This document shows, in pieces, positions 1 to 9,332 of a stretch of 64,000 nucleotides of DNA. Made by a program: the position numbers and the translations under genes. Position 1 is the stretch's first letter. Each line of letters opens with the position of its first letter. Origin of the DNA: Streptomyces roseochromogenus subsp. oscitans DS 12.976 (GTDB taxonomy: Bacteria; Actinomycetota; Actinomycetes; Streptomycetales; Streptomycetaceae); NCBI RefSeq assembly GCF_000497445.1, contig NZ_CM002285.1:9268961-9332960 (forward strand). The letters are read 5' to 3'. Below the pieces are notes generated by a model. It was not told where the DNA came from. It saw nothing but the letters and a program-made list of their open reading frames with translations, and made no database searches.

Positions 1-1174
1 GCACCGGGCTCGTCTTCGCCTTCACGGTCGTCTACCTCGCCCACGCCACTCACCTCTCCCTCGCGGAGATCGGCGCGGCGCTCACCCTGGGGAACCTCCT
101 CGCGCTGCCCGCCCCGCACTCGGCGGACACCTGCTGGACCGCTTCGGCCCGAAAGCAGTCGTAGCGCTCGCCAACCTCGTCTCCGCCGCCGGGTTCGCGG
201 CGTTCCTCGTCGTCCGCTCCGCGTGGCAGATCAGCCTCGCCTACCTCGTCGTACAGGCCGGCATCAACCTGTACTGGACGGCCGCCCGCAACCTGGTGCC
301 GTTCGCCTGTGTGCCCGGCGAGGAGCGCCTCTGGTTCGGGTTCATCTCCTCGCTGCGCAACCTCGGCATCGGTGCCGGAGCGGCGGTCTCCGCCGTCACG
401 CTGGCGCTGTTCGGCCCGGACAGCCTGTACGTCCTCATCGCCGCGAACGCGGGCACGTTCCTGTGCGCGGCGCTCCTGTTCCTCACGTGGAAGCCCGCAA
501 GAAGCCCGGCCGCGCCGGACGCCACCGGACCAGTGGAGAACAGCGCCGGGCCGGCCTCGCGGGGCAGCCGGCAGGCGGTCCTCCGGGACGGCCGTTACCT
601 TCTGCTCGTCGCGGCCAACCTGGCCTTCGTCCTCGCGCAGATGGTCCCGCCGGTCCTGCTGGCCGTGTACATCACCGGCACCCTGCACGCGGGCGAGTGG
701 ATCCCCGGCACGCTCCTGGTCATCAACACCGGCGCCGTCGCCGTCCTCACGCCGGCCATCACCCGCCGCTCGGCACGACACCGCCCGCACCGCGCGATCG
801 CCGGCGGATTCCTCGTGGGCGCCGGTTCCTTCGCCCTCTTCGCCGCGCCCCTCGCCTGGCAGGGCGCCCCCGGCTGGGCCGTGACCGCCGTCCTGGTGGC
901 GGCGACGGTCCTGTTCACCCTGTCCGAGATCCTCAGCTCTCCCGCGCTCAACGAACTCTCGGTCGCCCTGGCCCCCGCCGAGGCCAACGGCCGCCACCAA
1001 GCCGCCTTCCAGCTGTCCTGGTCCATCGGTGGCGCCGCCGCTCCCGTCGTCCTCACCACGCTCCTGAGCCGGCAACCCGTCCTGCCCTGGCTGCTCCTCG
1101 CCTCCCTCAGCGTGCTCGCCGTGCCCGCAGCCCACGCCCTCGCCCCACGCGACCAGGAGGAAGCCCTGCCGTGA
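1..1174 (+). CDS. MFS transporter, 5' end outside window, apparent frameshift
   Basis: A polytopic membrane protein of the major facilitator type: repeated hydrophobic segments, an 'LLDRFGPK' loop between early helices, and a long C-terminal half of about six more segments. The family exports or imports small molecules by proton antiport or symport; the substrate cannot be read. The gene enters from the left edge in reading frame 3 (TVVYLAHATHLSLAEIGAAL) and continues in frame 2 from about base 122 (GGHLLDRFGPKAVVAL). The switch lies between 105 and 121, and frame 3 meets a TAG at 162-164. A one-base loss would explain it, either a real mutation or a sequence error. The stop overlaps the GTG of the next gene (GTGA at 1171-1174), so the two are translationally coupled. 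Family call is fairly secure; integrity is not. Confidence 0.75.
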   Translation, partial: HRARLRLHGRLPRPRHSPLPRGDRRGAHPGEPPRAARPALGGHLLDRFGPKAVVALANLVSAAGFAAFLVVRSAWQISLAYLVVQAGINLYWTAARNLVPFACVPGEERLWFGFISSLRNLGIGAGAAVSAVTLALFGPDSLYVLIAANAGTFLCAALLFLTWKPARSPAAPDATGPVENSAGPASRGSRQAVLRDGRYLLLVAANLAFVLAQMVPPVLLAVYITGTLHAGEWIPGTLLVINTGAVAVLTPAITRRSARHRPHRAIAGGFLVGAGSFALFAAPLAWQGAPGWAVTAVLVAATVLFTLSEILSSPALNELSVALAPAEANGRHQAAFQLSWSIGGAAAPVVLTTLLSRQPVLPWLLLASLSVLAVPAAHALAPRDQEEALP

Positions 1175-2205
1175 TCCTCACCCTCACCCTTGTCCAGGAC
1201 ATCGGGAACGTCCCCGCCGCCGAGTGGGACGCCCTCGCCGCCCCGGCGGGCCTCTACCTCTCCCACCAGTGGCTCGCCGCCCAGCAGCACGACCCCACCG
1301 CCCAGGTCCGCTACGCCCTGGTCCACGCCGACAGCCGACTCATCGCCGCCGCACCGCTGTACGTGGTCGACAGCGAACCCAACGCCCTCTACCGCGTACA
1401 CGACCTGATCCCCGACCGCACACCGGTCAGGACCCTGCTCGCGGGAGCCCGCCGCGGCTACCTCAACGCCCCTCTCCTGCACCCCCGCCTCACCCCCGAC
1501 CGACGACGCGAAGCCCTGAACCAGCTTGTGAAGGCCGCCAGTTCGCTCGCTGCCGTCCACGAGGCGCAGCCATGGTGGTTGTACGTCGCCGACACGGCGG
1601 CCGCCGAACTCGCCGACGCCTGTGGCACCAAATCCGTGCAGCTGGGCGAGGACGCCCGTATCCCGCTGCCCGGCAGCACGTTCGGCGACTATCTCGCCGA
1701 CCTGCCCTCCAAGCGGCGCGTGGCCATCCGCCGCGAGCGCCGAGCCTTCGCCGAAGCCGGATACGAGCTGCGCACCCTGCGACTCTCCGAGTGCGCCGAC
1801 CCCGCCGGCGCGCTGCTCGCCCAGCTCCAGGAACGCCACGGCCACCCGGCCGACCCCGCCTTCATGGCCCGCCTACTGCGCGACCAGGCCGAGGGCATGG
1901 CCGACAGCGGGGTCGTCCTCGCCGCGTACGCCGAAGGCCGTATGGTCGCCTTCAGCCTCTTCTACCGCCACGCCGACACCGTCTGGCTCCGCGCCACCGG
2001 TTACGACTACGCCCGACTGCGGGGCGCGCACGAGTACTTCAACCTCGTCTACTACCTCCCCATCGAGGACGCCTACGCTCACGGCGCCACCGCCCTCCAC
2101 CTCGGCATGGAGTCCCTCCGCGCCAAGACCCTCCGGGGAGCCGTCACTTCACCGCTCTGGGCGATCGGAGGGGCCGGGAGGACGGTTCGCCCAGGGCGCC
2201 TCTGA
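1171..2205 (+). CDS. FemAB-like / GNAT-fold acyltransferase
   Basis: A 344-residue protein starting at the GTG that overlaps the MFS stop by four bases. The body resembles the FemAB-like (PF04339 or BioF2-like) GNAT group: an N-terminal 'SHQWLAAQQ' segment, 'DYLADLPSKRRVAIRRER' in the middle, and a C-terminal 'MESLRAKTLRG' followed by 'SPLWAIGG', close to the conserved H/K-rich end of these proteins. Family members transfer an acyl or aminoacyl group to an amine, in cell-wall or secondary metabolism. Coupling to an exporter suggests modification of the exported molecule; that is inference. No signal peptide, so cytoplasmic. Substrate unknown. Confidence 0.65.
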   Translation: MILTLTLVQDIGNVPAAEWDALAAPAGLYLSHQWLAAQQHDPTAQVRYALVHADSRLIAAAPLYVVDSEPNALYRVHDLIPDRTPVRTLLAGARRGYLNAPLLHPRLTPDRRREALNQLVKAASSLAAVHEAQPWWLYVADTAAAELADACGTKSVQLGEDARIPLPGSTFGDYLADLPSKRRVAIRRERRAFAEAGYELRTLRLSECADPAGALLAQLQERHGHPADPAFMARLLRDQAEGMADSGVVLAAYAEGRMVAFSLFYRHADTVWLRATGYDYARLRGAHEYFNLVYYLPIEDAYAHGATALHLGMESLRAKTLRGAVTSPLWAIGGAGRTVRPGRL

Positions 2206-2262
2206 AGGGGAGTTGCGGCGGTGAGGCGCCCGCGCGCCTCCCGCCGTGGCGGCGCGCGCGTG

Positions 2263-5200
2263 TCAGTACCGCGGCAGCGGGGCCACGTCGGTGCGGATGT
2301 GGTCGACGGCCCAGTACCAGTTGTTGCCGGCGTTGAAGACACGCCAGGTCAGGGTGACCGAGCGGGCGCCGGCGGGGACGGCCGTGTCGCGGGCGACGTA
2401 AGTGTTCTCCGCGTCCTTGCCGAGGTTGTCGTTGCCCGTGGTGGCCGACGAGTAGTGGAGCAGTCGTACGGTGGTTCCGTCGTCGAAGGCGGCGGTCAGT
2501 TCCGCCTCCTGTGGTGCCTCCTGGCGGTAGTGGGAGTCGAAGGTCACATACAGCCTGGTGGCGCCGTCGGGCAGCTTGACCGCCGGGGAGACGAGCGAGG
2601 AGTCGAAGCGGCCCTTGCTGGACGGAGAGCCGGTGTCGTCCCAGTCGTCCGGGTCTGCGACGGCGATGACGCCCAGCGCGCGGCTGAAGTCGGCGCGGTC
2701 CTGCCCGCCGGTCTGCCACAGCCGCTTGGTGTGGAAGGTCCAGCCCTGCAGACGCGGGGTGCCCTGCGGCATGGCGGCGGCGTTGACGACCTTCCAGCCG
2801 GACGGGGCGGTCGCCGTCCAGCCGAGGACACCGCCCGACGTCTGCAGGGTGCCGGCGACCGATTCGAAGTCCTCGCCGAGCAGATGACCCGCGACGGACA
2901 CGGCGGTACGGGCACTGATCTCGCCGTCGGCCAGCACATACCGCTCTCCGGCCCGGCCCCGCGCGGTGACGAGCACCCGGTGCCCGGCACCGGTGACATC
3001 GCCGGGGACGTCGATGTCGTAGACGGCCGTCGCCGCGGCGCCGGCGGGCAGTGACGAGGGCGGCGCGGTCACGGTGCGCACCTGCCAGCCCGGCGGGACG
3101 ACGGGGGCCACCTCCAGGGCGGTGACCTTCTCGCGCGCGCTCAGCTTGACGCTGATCCTGCCGGTGCGCCCGGGGATGAGGACCGCCTCGTCGATCGTGG
3201 CGGAGGCGGCGGCGAGGGTGACGGTGATGTCGAGGGCGTCGGGCAGACCCATCGCCGGATCGGTCACGCCCTGCAGCGGGGACGGGACACGTCCGGCCCA
3301 GCGGCGCCGGAAGAACGGCTCGCCCGCGATCCCGACCGCGAGGTCGTACCAGCCCTCGCGGGCCAGCGGAACCTGCACACTCTGCTCCGCGCCGCCGCCC
3401 ACCCGCACCTCGCGGGTGCCGCCGCCATAGGCCAGGTCGCCGACCAGGAACGTACGTGCCTGCCGGGACCGGTTGGTCAGCCGCAACTCGGCCTGCTGGG
3501 CGTCGGCCGACAGGTCCACGACGGCCTCGGCATCGCCCCCCGCGTCCCCGCGCAGATGCCACAGCTGCCCGTCGGGCCCGTGCACGCGAAGGTCGTAGCC
3601 GCAGTCGCCGATGCTCCAGGTGTCGGACAGCGTCGTCCCGGCGGACAGGGTGTAGTGCTTCGGCGCGGTGCCGGGCTCGGCGTACACCTGGAAGACGGCG
3701 CCCTGCCGGCCATGGTTGGCGAAGTCCACGGTGAGTGCACCGCGCTGCAGCCGGGGGAGGAGGGCCAGGTGGTACGGCACCGGCCGTGAGGTACGGGTGC
3801 CGCGCTGCTGCGCAGGGAACACCTGCGGTTCGGGCACGGTCGGCGCGGGGCGGCGGCCGGAGTCCATGACCTTCTGCCGGTTGCCCGAGGTGTCGGGCAG
3901 CGCAGGCCAGTCGGGGTTGCGGCCGCTGAAGTCGAAGACCTCCGTCAAGTCACCGGTGATCTCCCGGCGCCAGGCGCTGATGTTGGGCTCGTGGACACCG
4001 AACCGCTTCTCCAGGAACTGCAGTACGGAGGTGTGGTCGTACACCGTCGAGCAGACCGCGCCACCCCGGGTCCACGGCGAGACCACGATCATCGGTACCC
4101 GCATGCCCAGCCCCAACGGGAACGGCCCCGCGGTCTGCGTCTCGCCCGCGGGCAGGGTGTCCGACCAGGTCAGGGAGCCGTCTGCGCCCTTGGTCAGGTA
4201 CTGGCCCTGCTGGTTGACGGGTCGGTAGTACGTGGTGGAGCCCTTGGCGACGCGGACCACGACCTCGCCGTCGGTGGAGACCGTGGACCGGCCGCGCTGC
4301 GGGGAGACCGGAGGCTGGGGGGAGACCAGGTGGTCGAAGAAGCCGCCGTGCTCGTCGTAGTTGAGGAGGAACGCGGTCTTCGCGAACACCTCCGGGTTGT
4401 CGGCCAGCGCCGACAGCAGCCGTGCAGTGAGGTTCTCGCCGTCCGGCGGGGCGTAGTCGGCGTGCTCGGACAGGGCCGCGGGCGCCACGATCCAGGACAC
4501 CCGGGGCAGCGCGTCCGCGGCGACGTCGGCCGCGAAGGCCTCGACGAGCGCGTCGCCCATCTTCCACGGGTTGTTCGCGTCCACTACGTTGCCGACGCGC
4601 TTCATGCCACGCTCGTACAGCGGCTCGCCCGGCCTGGCGTTGCGGAAGGTGGTGAACCAGGCGAGCGCGTTGTCGTCGAAGTTCTCCTGTGCCTGGTACG
4701 TCTTCCAGCTGATCCCCGCCGTCTGCAGCCGCTCGGCGTACGTCGTCCACTCGAAGCCCGGCTCGGAGTTGTCGACGACCACCTGCTCGCGCACCGTACC
4801 GCCGCTGGTACCCGACATGAAGTGCTCGCGGTTCGGGTTGGTGGAGGTCTCCATGGAGCAGTAGTAGCTGTCGCAGATGGTGAAGACCGAGGCGAGCGCG
4901 TTGTAGAACGGCATGTCGGCGGGCTCGTAGTAGCCCTGGCCCAGCCAGCCGCTGCCGCGCCGGGTGACATAGCCGTCGGCCCGGCCCTCGTCGCGGGCGT
5001 TGAGGGAGTCGCCGAAGCCGAAGGCGGGGGCGCCCTGCTGGTAGGCGTTGGTGTGCGCGGCGTTCATCGGGAACGGCGCGAGCCAGCCCTCGGGGCGGGT
5101 GGGGTCGGGCTGGTAGAAGACCGGCTTGCCGTTGACACCGCGCACCGCGGTGCGGTCGCCGAAGCCGCGGACGCCCTGCATGGTGCCGAAGTAGTGGTCG

Positions 5201-5373
5201 AAGGCCCGGTTCTCCTGCATGAAGATCACGACGTGTTCGATGTCGTCGAGTGTGCCGGGCCGAACCGGCGCGGTCAGGGCGGTGCGCAGGCTCAGCGGCA
5301 GAGAGGCCAGCACACCGGCGGCCATGGCGCTGCCGAGCAGGGTACGGCGGGAGACTTCCGGTCTCGCATTCAT
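2263..5373 (-). CDS. Phosphocholine-type phospholipase C, Tat-exported, with extra C-terminal domains
   Basis: A 1036-residue secreted phospholipase C of the acid phosphatase-like superfamily. It starts at ATG 5373 with a twin-arginine signal (SRRTLLGSAMAAG). The catalytic core follows: 'DIEHVVIFMQENRAFDHYFG', 'STNPNREHFMSG' and 'LLNYDEHGGFFDHL', carrying the expected Asn, Asp and His metal and nucleophile residues. After about residue 480 come two C-terminal PLC modules (PF05506-like). Longer than the usual 680-700 residues, it adds a NEW3-like beta domain and a roughly 200-residue tail ending near 'NAGNNWYWAVDHIRTD', resembling carbohydrate or surface binding modules. The enzyme hydrolyses phospholipid head groups outside the cell, releasing phosphate esters. 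It sits beside another PLC and a phosphatase on the same strand, implying joint phosphorus scavenging. Confidence 0.92.
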   Translation of the reverse strand: MNARPEVSRRTLLGSAMAAGVLASLPLSLRTALTAPVRPGTLDDIEHVVIFMQENRAFDHYFGTMQGVRGFGDRTAVRGVNGKPVFYQPDPTRPEGWLAPFPMNAAHTNAYQQGAPAFGFGDSLNARDEGRADGYVTRRGSGWLGQGYYEPADMPFYNALASVFTICDSYYCSMETSTNPNREHFMSGTSGGTVREQVVVDNSEPGFEWTTYAERLQTAGISWKTYQAQENFDDNALAWFTTFRNARPGEPLYERGMKRVGNVVDANNPWKMGDALVEAFAADVAADALPRVSWIVAPAALSEHADYAPPDGENLTARLLSALADNPEVFAKTAFLLNYDEHGGFFDHLVSPQPPVSPQRGRSTVSTDGEVVVRVAKGSTTYYRPVNQQGQYLTKGADGSLTWSDTLPAGETQTAGPFPLGLGMRVPMIVVSPWTRGGAVCSTVYDHTSVLQFLEKRFGVHEPNISAWRREITGDLTEVFDFSGRNPDWPALPDTSGNRQKVMDSGRRPAPTVPEPQVFPAQQRGTRTSRPVPYHLALLPRLQRGALTVDFANHGRQGAVFQVYAEPGTAPKHYTLSAGTTLSDTWSIGDCGYDLRVHGPDGQLWHLRGDAGGDAEAVVDLSADAQQAELRLTNRSRQARTFLVGDLAYGGGTREVRVGGGAEQSVQVPLAREGWYDLAVGIAGEPFFRRRWAGRVPSPLQGVTDPAMGLPDALDITVTLAAASATIDEAVLIPGRTGRISVKLSAREKVTALEVAPVVPPGWQVRTVTAPPSSLPAGAAATAVYDIDVPGDVTGAGHRVLVTARGRAGERYVLADGEISARTAVSVAGHLLGEDFESVAGTLQTSGGVLGWTATAPSGWKVVNAAAMPQGTPRLQGWTFHTKRLWQTGGQDRADFSRALGVIAVADPDDWDDTGSPSSKGRFDSSLVSPAVKLPDGATRLYVTFDSHYRQEAPQEAELTAAFDDGTTVRLLHYSSATTGNDNLGKDAENTYVARDTAVPAGARSVTLTWRVFNAGNNWYWAVDHIRTDVAPLPRY

Positions 5374-5979
5374 AGGTCGATGTCCCACTTCTCGCGTCGA
5401 GGAAGGTGCCGACGGCTCCCGCGGCGACTTACGGCTCCGCTCCCGGGGGCTCATTTGGGCTAGACCCGTAATATTCGCGTGACGTGGGCGATCCGAAAAG
5501 GCGTGCCGGGCGAAGCGGGGATGACCGGAAGCCGACGTGATGGTGGCACGGGCGCGATGAGCTGAAGCCGGCCCGGGGCGGGACGGCACGGAGTCGGCAG
5601 GTGGGGGCAGTTGGTGGAGGCCGCCGGCTGCGCGCGGAAGGACGAACTGATCGTGCCGAGCAGGCGGAGGCGCTCCGCCGAGCCGGATCCGGGAGCGGCG
5701 CCCTGTTCATCTGGTCCGCCCGCTGATCCGAAAGACGGATCCCGGGCGACGGAGCCGCCGTGCACCGCGCTTACGCGGTGCCGCACTTCGACGCCAAGGC
5801 GGAGGCGGCCGCACCGTGAGCATCGCCGGAGAGCACGCCGCGAACATGTTCGAGTTCCACCCCGAGGCGTCCGCCTACTTCACCGCGCGCGACCTGGACG
5901 TGGTGCGCTGGCTCACCCCGCCCCTGGAACCCCGCGTCGCCGGCGAGAGCCCAGGGGCAGGGCGCGCGGGCCCGGCGTG
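5374..5979. other. Intergenic region with short coupled plus-strand remnants
   Basis: Upstream of the long phospholipase C gene. On the plus strand a short frame ends 'AVPHFDAKAEAAAP' with a TGA at 5817-5819. It overlaps a GTG at 5816 that opens 'SIAGEHAANMFEFHPEASAY', which stays gene-like to about 5950 before running antisense into the next phospholipase. The GTGA overlap suggests the end of one operon gene and the start of another, both truncated. I do not recognise either. A relatively AT-rich stretch (near 5470-5490) may hold the minus-strand promoter. Confidence 0.35.
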
Positions 5980-7407
5980 TCACACGTGCGGGCGGCGGCC
6001 GCTTTCCTGCTGCGGGAAGGTCTGGTCCGCGCCCGGCAGCGTCGGCTTCGGCAGAGTCGCCACCTCCTCCTCCGCCTTCTCCAGCTGCTCCGCGGTGTCG
6101 TCGGGAAGCCGGGGCGAGCTCGGACGGGCGTCGCTGAAGCGGAAGGCGGTCGTGAGGTCACCGAAGGTGGCGCGTCGCCAGTCGCTGATGTTCGGCTCCG
6201 CCACCCCCGTGAACCGCTCCAGGAACTGCAGGGCCGAGGTGTGGTCGAAGGCTTCCGAGGCGACCCAGCCTCCCACGGTCCAGGGCGAGATGATGATGGC
6301 CGGGACACGGAAGCCGCCACCGATCGGCAGACCCTGGACGTACTCGTCCGGCGTGCCCGCGGGCGGGGTGGGCGGAGCCACATGGTCGAACAGGCCGTCG
6401 TTCTCGTCGTAGTTGAGGATGAAGGCGGTCTTCTGCCACACCGTGGGGTTGGACGCGATCGCCTCGATCTTCGAGGCGACGAAGTCTGCACCGGCCGCGG
6501 GGAGATAGTCGGGGTGCTCCGACTGATAGCCCGTCGGAATGATCCAGCTCACGGCCGGGAGACGGTCGTTGCGGGCGTCGTCCTCGAAGGTGCCCTCGGG
6601 TTGCGGGCGCACGCCTCGCTCGTACAGCTCCGAGCCGGGCCGCGCATTCCTGAAGGTGGCGAACTGCTCCAGCAGGTTGCAGCCGTAGTCGTCGTCCTGC
6701 TGGTACACCTTCCAGCTGATGCCCGCCGCCTGGAGTCGTTCCGCGTATGTCGTCCAGCGGTACGGCGTGGGCGCGACGTTGCTGATGATCGGCCCGCCGT
6801 GGGTGCCGGTGGGGTCGATCGTGCCGGTCATCCACATCAGGCGATTGGGCCACGTCGGTCCGAACACCGAGCAGTAGTAGTTGTCGCAGATGGTGAAGGC
6901 CTCGGCGAGCGCGAACTGGAACGGGATGTCCTCGCGCGTGTAGTAGCCCATCACATAGGGGCCGTTGACGCCGTCGGCCTTGCGGTGGGCGGGCAGCCAC
7001 TGGTCCATCTTGCCGCCGTTCCAGGCCTGGTGCTGCACGGACCAGGCGTGGCTGGTGGACGGGATGGCCTGTGCGCTCGACTTGTGCGTGTCGAGGTGGA
7101 AGGGCAGCAGATAGCCCTTCGGGTTCTTGGCATCGGGCTGGTAGAAGACCGAACGCCCGTTGCCGAGCCTGAGGGCGTCCGGGTCGCTGAAGCCCCGGAC
7201 ACCCGACAGGGTGCCGAAGTAGTGGTCGAACGACCGGTTCTCCTGCATCAGCATGACCACGTGCTCGATGTCGCTCAGCGTTCCGCGCGGGGGCGGCCCG
7301 GCGGCGACGGCCTTCTGGATGCTCGGCGGGAGGAGGGAGAGCGCCGCGGTGGCGCCCAGCGCGCCCGCGGCCGAACCCAGCAGTCTACGGCGTGTCAACT
7401 CAGCCAT
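5980..7407 (-). CDS. Short phospholipase C / phosphoesterase, Tat-exported
   Basis: 475 residues, starting at ATG 7407 with a Tat signal (MAELTRRRLLGSAAGALGA) and a short hydrophobic core. The catalytic domain has 'DIEHVVMLMQENRSFDHYFG', 'WPNRLMWMTGT' and 'FILNYDENDGLFDHV', so metal ligands and the Asn/Asp signature are retained. Unlike the neighbour at 2263-5373 it has no C-terminal PF05506 repeats and stops after a charged tail (EQLEKAEEEVATLPK). It probably cleaves phospholipids or other phosphodiesters outside the cell. The two PLC genes are paralogues in the same orientation, separated by about 600 bp of unrelated debris, so they are not one transcript. Confidence 0.9.
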   Translation of the reverse strand: MAELTRRRLLGSAAGALGATAALSLLPPSIQKAVAAGPPPRGTLSDIEHVVMLMQENRSFDHYFGTLSGVRGFSDPDALRLGNGRSVFYQPDAKNPKGYLLPFHLDTHKSSAQAIPSTSHAWSVQHQAWNGGKMDQWLPAHRKADGVNGPYVMGYYTREDIPFQFALAEAFTICDNYYCSVFGPTWPNRLMWMTGTIDPTGTHGGPIISNVAPTPYRWTTYAERLQAAGISWKVYQQDDDYGCNLLEQFATFRNARPGSELYERGVRPQPEGTFEDDARNDRLPAVSWIIPTGYQSEHPDYLPAAGADFVASKIEAIASNPTVWQKTAFILNYDENDGLFDHVAPPTPPAGTPDEYVQGLPIGGGFRVPAIIISPWTVGGWVASEAFDHTSALQFLERFTGVAEPNISDWRRATFGDLTTAFRFSDARPSSPRLPDDTAEQLEKAEEEVATLPKPTLPGADQTFPQQESGRRPHV

Positions 7408-7506
7408 GATGGCCCTTTCTCGAGCGGGACAAGCGCTCCGGAGTGACGGCCGGCCCGGTGGAAACGTGGGCCACCAGCAATCCTTCGCTCGTGCCGACGG
7501 GGCGCA

Positions 7507-9309
7507 TCAGGCAAGCAGTGTGAACATGTCACCAACGCGCGGGAAGGGCTTGGCCAAGCTGTGATATTCAACGCCCATGCGTTGCACCGATGTTGCCGTG
7601 CGTTGAGAAACGGTGGCTGCTACATGGATTCGGCCGACGACGTACGGGGCACAACCGTGCCCCTGCTCGCAAGCGAGCGGAGGAGCCTTCGCGCAGGGCC
7701 GCGAACTCGCGCCGTACCCCTGTACTGAGGCGAGCTGCCGCCAGTGGTTGCCGCGTGGGCGGGTGAGGGTGAAGCGGTCGACGGGGACGAGGTCGCCGTA
7801 GGGCCCGGTCACCGTGTAAAAGGTGATGTGGATCGAGGTCGTGCCGCCAGGACGGCCAGGGTCGACCTCGAACGCCGCGAAGCCGTAGGAGTGCTCGGCG
7901 TCGCGTACCGCCGACCAGGGGGCGTCCTCGAGGACGTAGACGGGCGGGCGTTTGCCGGTCGCGGGGTCCGCCGGGCCCACCTTGGTGATCACCCGGCACT
8001 GCGGGGTGGGGAAGAGGAGCTGGTTGGAGGGGGCCGAGGTGCCGCCCCCGCCGATCACCATGTGCACGGTGCCCTTGGTGGTGTCGACGGTCTGCGTGTC
8101 GGTGGCGGCCGGGATCGGCGTGCGGGTGTCGTTGGACTGCTGGCCTCGGATGGGGTGCGAGCGCTCGTAATGGTGCTCGTGGCCGCAGACGACCAGGTCG
8201 ACGCCGTAGCGGTCGAACAGCGGCACCCACTCCTCGCGGATGCCGAGGTCGGCGCCGTTGAACTTGTCGGCGGTCGAGATCACCACCTGGTGCATGCACG
8301 CGACGACCCAGTCGATGCCGGGGTTCGCGCGCGAGGCGGCGAGCTCGGCTTCCAGCCACCGCTTCTGGGCGCCGCCGGAGTAACCGTGGACGTAGGAGTT
8401 GCCGCCGTCCTGGAAGGCGACGTCGTCGTTGTTGAGGCTGATCACGCGTACTGAACCCGCGGTGAACGCGTACCACAGGCCGTGCAGTTCGGTATCGGCT
8501 CCTGCGTCGGGCAGGCTGAAGTAGGTCTGGTAGGCGCCGTAGCCGATGGGGCCGTTGCCGAGTTCGTTCTCGTGGTTGCCGGCGGCCGGCATCCAGGGGC
8601 GGTGGCGGGCCGAACGGGAGTTGTTCTCGAACCAGTCGGACCAGGTGCGCACCCGGTCCGTGGACAGGTTGGCATAGCAGAGGTCCCCGTTGACCAGGTG
8701 GAACAGCGGAGCGATCCGCTCGACGCCGGCGGTGGTGTCACCGGCGGCAGGGGAGCCGAGATTGTCGTTGACGTAGATACCGCTGTCGTTCTTCTTGCCG
8801 AGGGTCGGTGTGCCCTGGTCGCCGAAGCTGGTGAAGGTGAACGCCGACCGGCCGCGCGGGGCGGTGCGTATGGTGCCGAACTCGGCCTGCGCGCCCTCGT
8901 GCACGGCGGCGTAGACGTAGTCGGTGTCCGGCCTGAGGCCGCGCACCCGGGCGTGGTGCACCTGTACCTCGGTGCCCGACTTGGCGTCTCGGTACGTCGT
9001 GGTCTGCGCGGCGACGGTACGGCCGAGGCCGCCGGCCGGGGTGCCGAGCAGCACGCGCGGCCGGGACACGGACGCGATGGTGTGCCAGGAGACCACGACC
9101 TCACGGGAGGCGTCGGATCCGAACTGAAGATGCAGCCCCGCGACCCGCGGTGCCCCCAGCGCACCCGGCTTCTCCCACAGCACCGGGCTCGCCGCGGCGG
9201 GCGTCGCACCGGCCAGTCCCACCGCACCGGCCAGCCCTGCCCCCGGCACACCCGCCAGCAGAGCTCGTCTGCTGGGACCTGAACGGACAACAGAGTCAGG
9301 AGTGTTCAT
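7507..9309 (-). CDS. Purple-acid-type metallophosphoesterase, Tat-exported, with abnormal C-terminal tail
   Basis: Starts at ATG 9309 (the upstream Met at 9381 lies before the regulatory repeat). An 'SRRALLAGVPGAG' Tat signal is followed by a fibronectin-like N-terminal domain (LQFGSDASREVVVSWHT) and a calcineurin-type phosphatase core: 'FTSFGDQG', 'VNGDLCYAN', 'MPAAGNHENE', 'VVACMHQ' and 'VVCGHEHHYERSHP'. These supply the usual binuclear metal ligands. The normal family end is near 'PVDRFTLTRPR'. Here the frame continues about 75 residues of low-complexity, non-family sequence to 7507, so the native stop seems lost. Releases phosphate from extracellular esters. A PHO-box-like repeat lies 24 bp upstream of the start. 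Confidence 0.85.
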   Translation of the reverse strand: MNTPDSVVRSGPSRRALLAGVPGAGLAGAVGLAGATPAAASPVLWEKPGALGAPRVAGLHLQFGSDASREVVVSWHTIASVSRPRVLLGTPAGGLGRTVAAQTTTYRDAKSGTEVQVHHARVRGLRPDTDYVYAAVHEGAQAEFGTIRTAPRGRSAFTFTSFGDQGTPTLGKKNDSGIYVNDNLGSPAAGDTTAGVERIAPLFHLVNGDLCYANLSTDRVRTWSDWFENNSRSARHRPWMPAAGNHENELGNGPIGYGAYQTYFSLPDAGADTELHGLWYAFTAGSVRVISLNNDDVAFQDGGNSYVHGYSGGAQKRWLEAELAASRANPGIDWVVACMHQVVISTADKFNGADLGIREEWVPLFDRYGVDLVVCGHEHHYERSHPIRGQQSNDTRTPIPAATDTQTVDTTKGTVHMVIGGGGTSAPSNQLLFPTPQCRVITKVGPADPATGKRPPVYVLEDAPWSAVRDAEHSYGFAAFEVDPGRPGGTTSIHITFYTVTGPYGDLVPVDRFTLTRPRGNHWRQLASVQGYGASSRPCAKAPPLACEQGHGCAPYVVGRIHVAATVSQRTATSVQRMGVEYHSLAKPFPRVGDMFTLLA

Positions 9310-9332
9310 GACCGCCGATTCTTGTCGGGAGC

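Noticed and set aside
50..1135. Long minus-strand open frame antisense to the MFS gene
   Set aside because: Arg/Gly-rich shadow caused by high GC at third positions; no motif and the opposite strand is a clear transporter.
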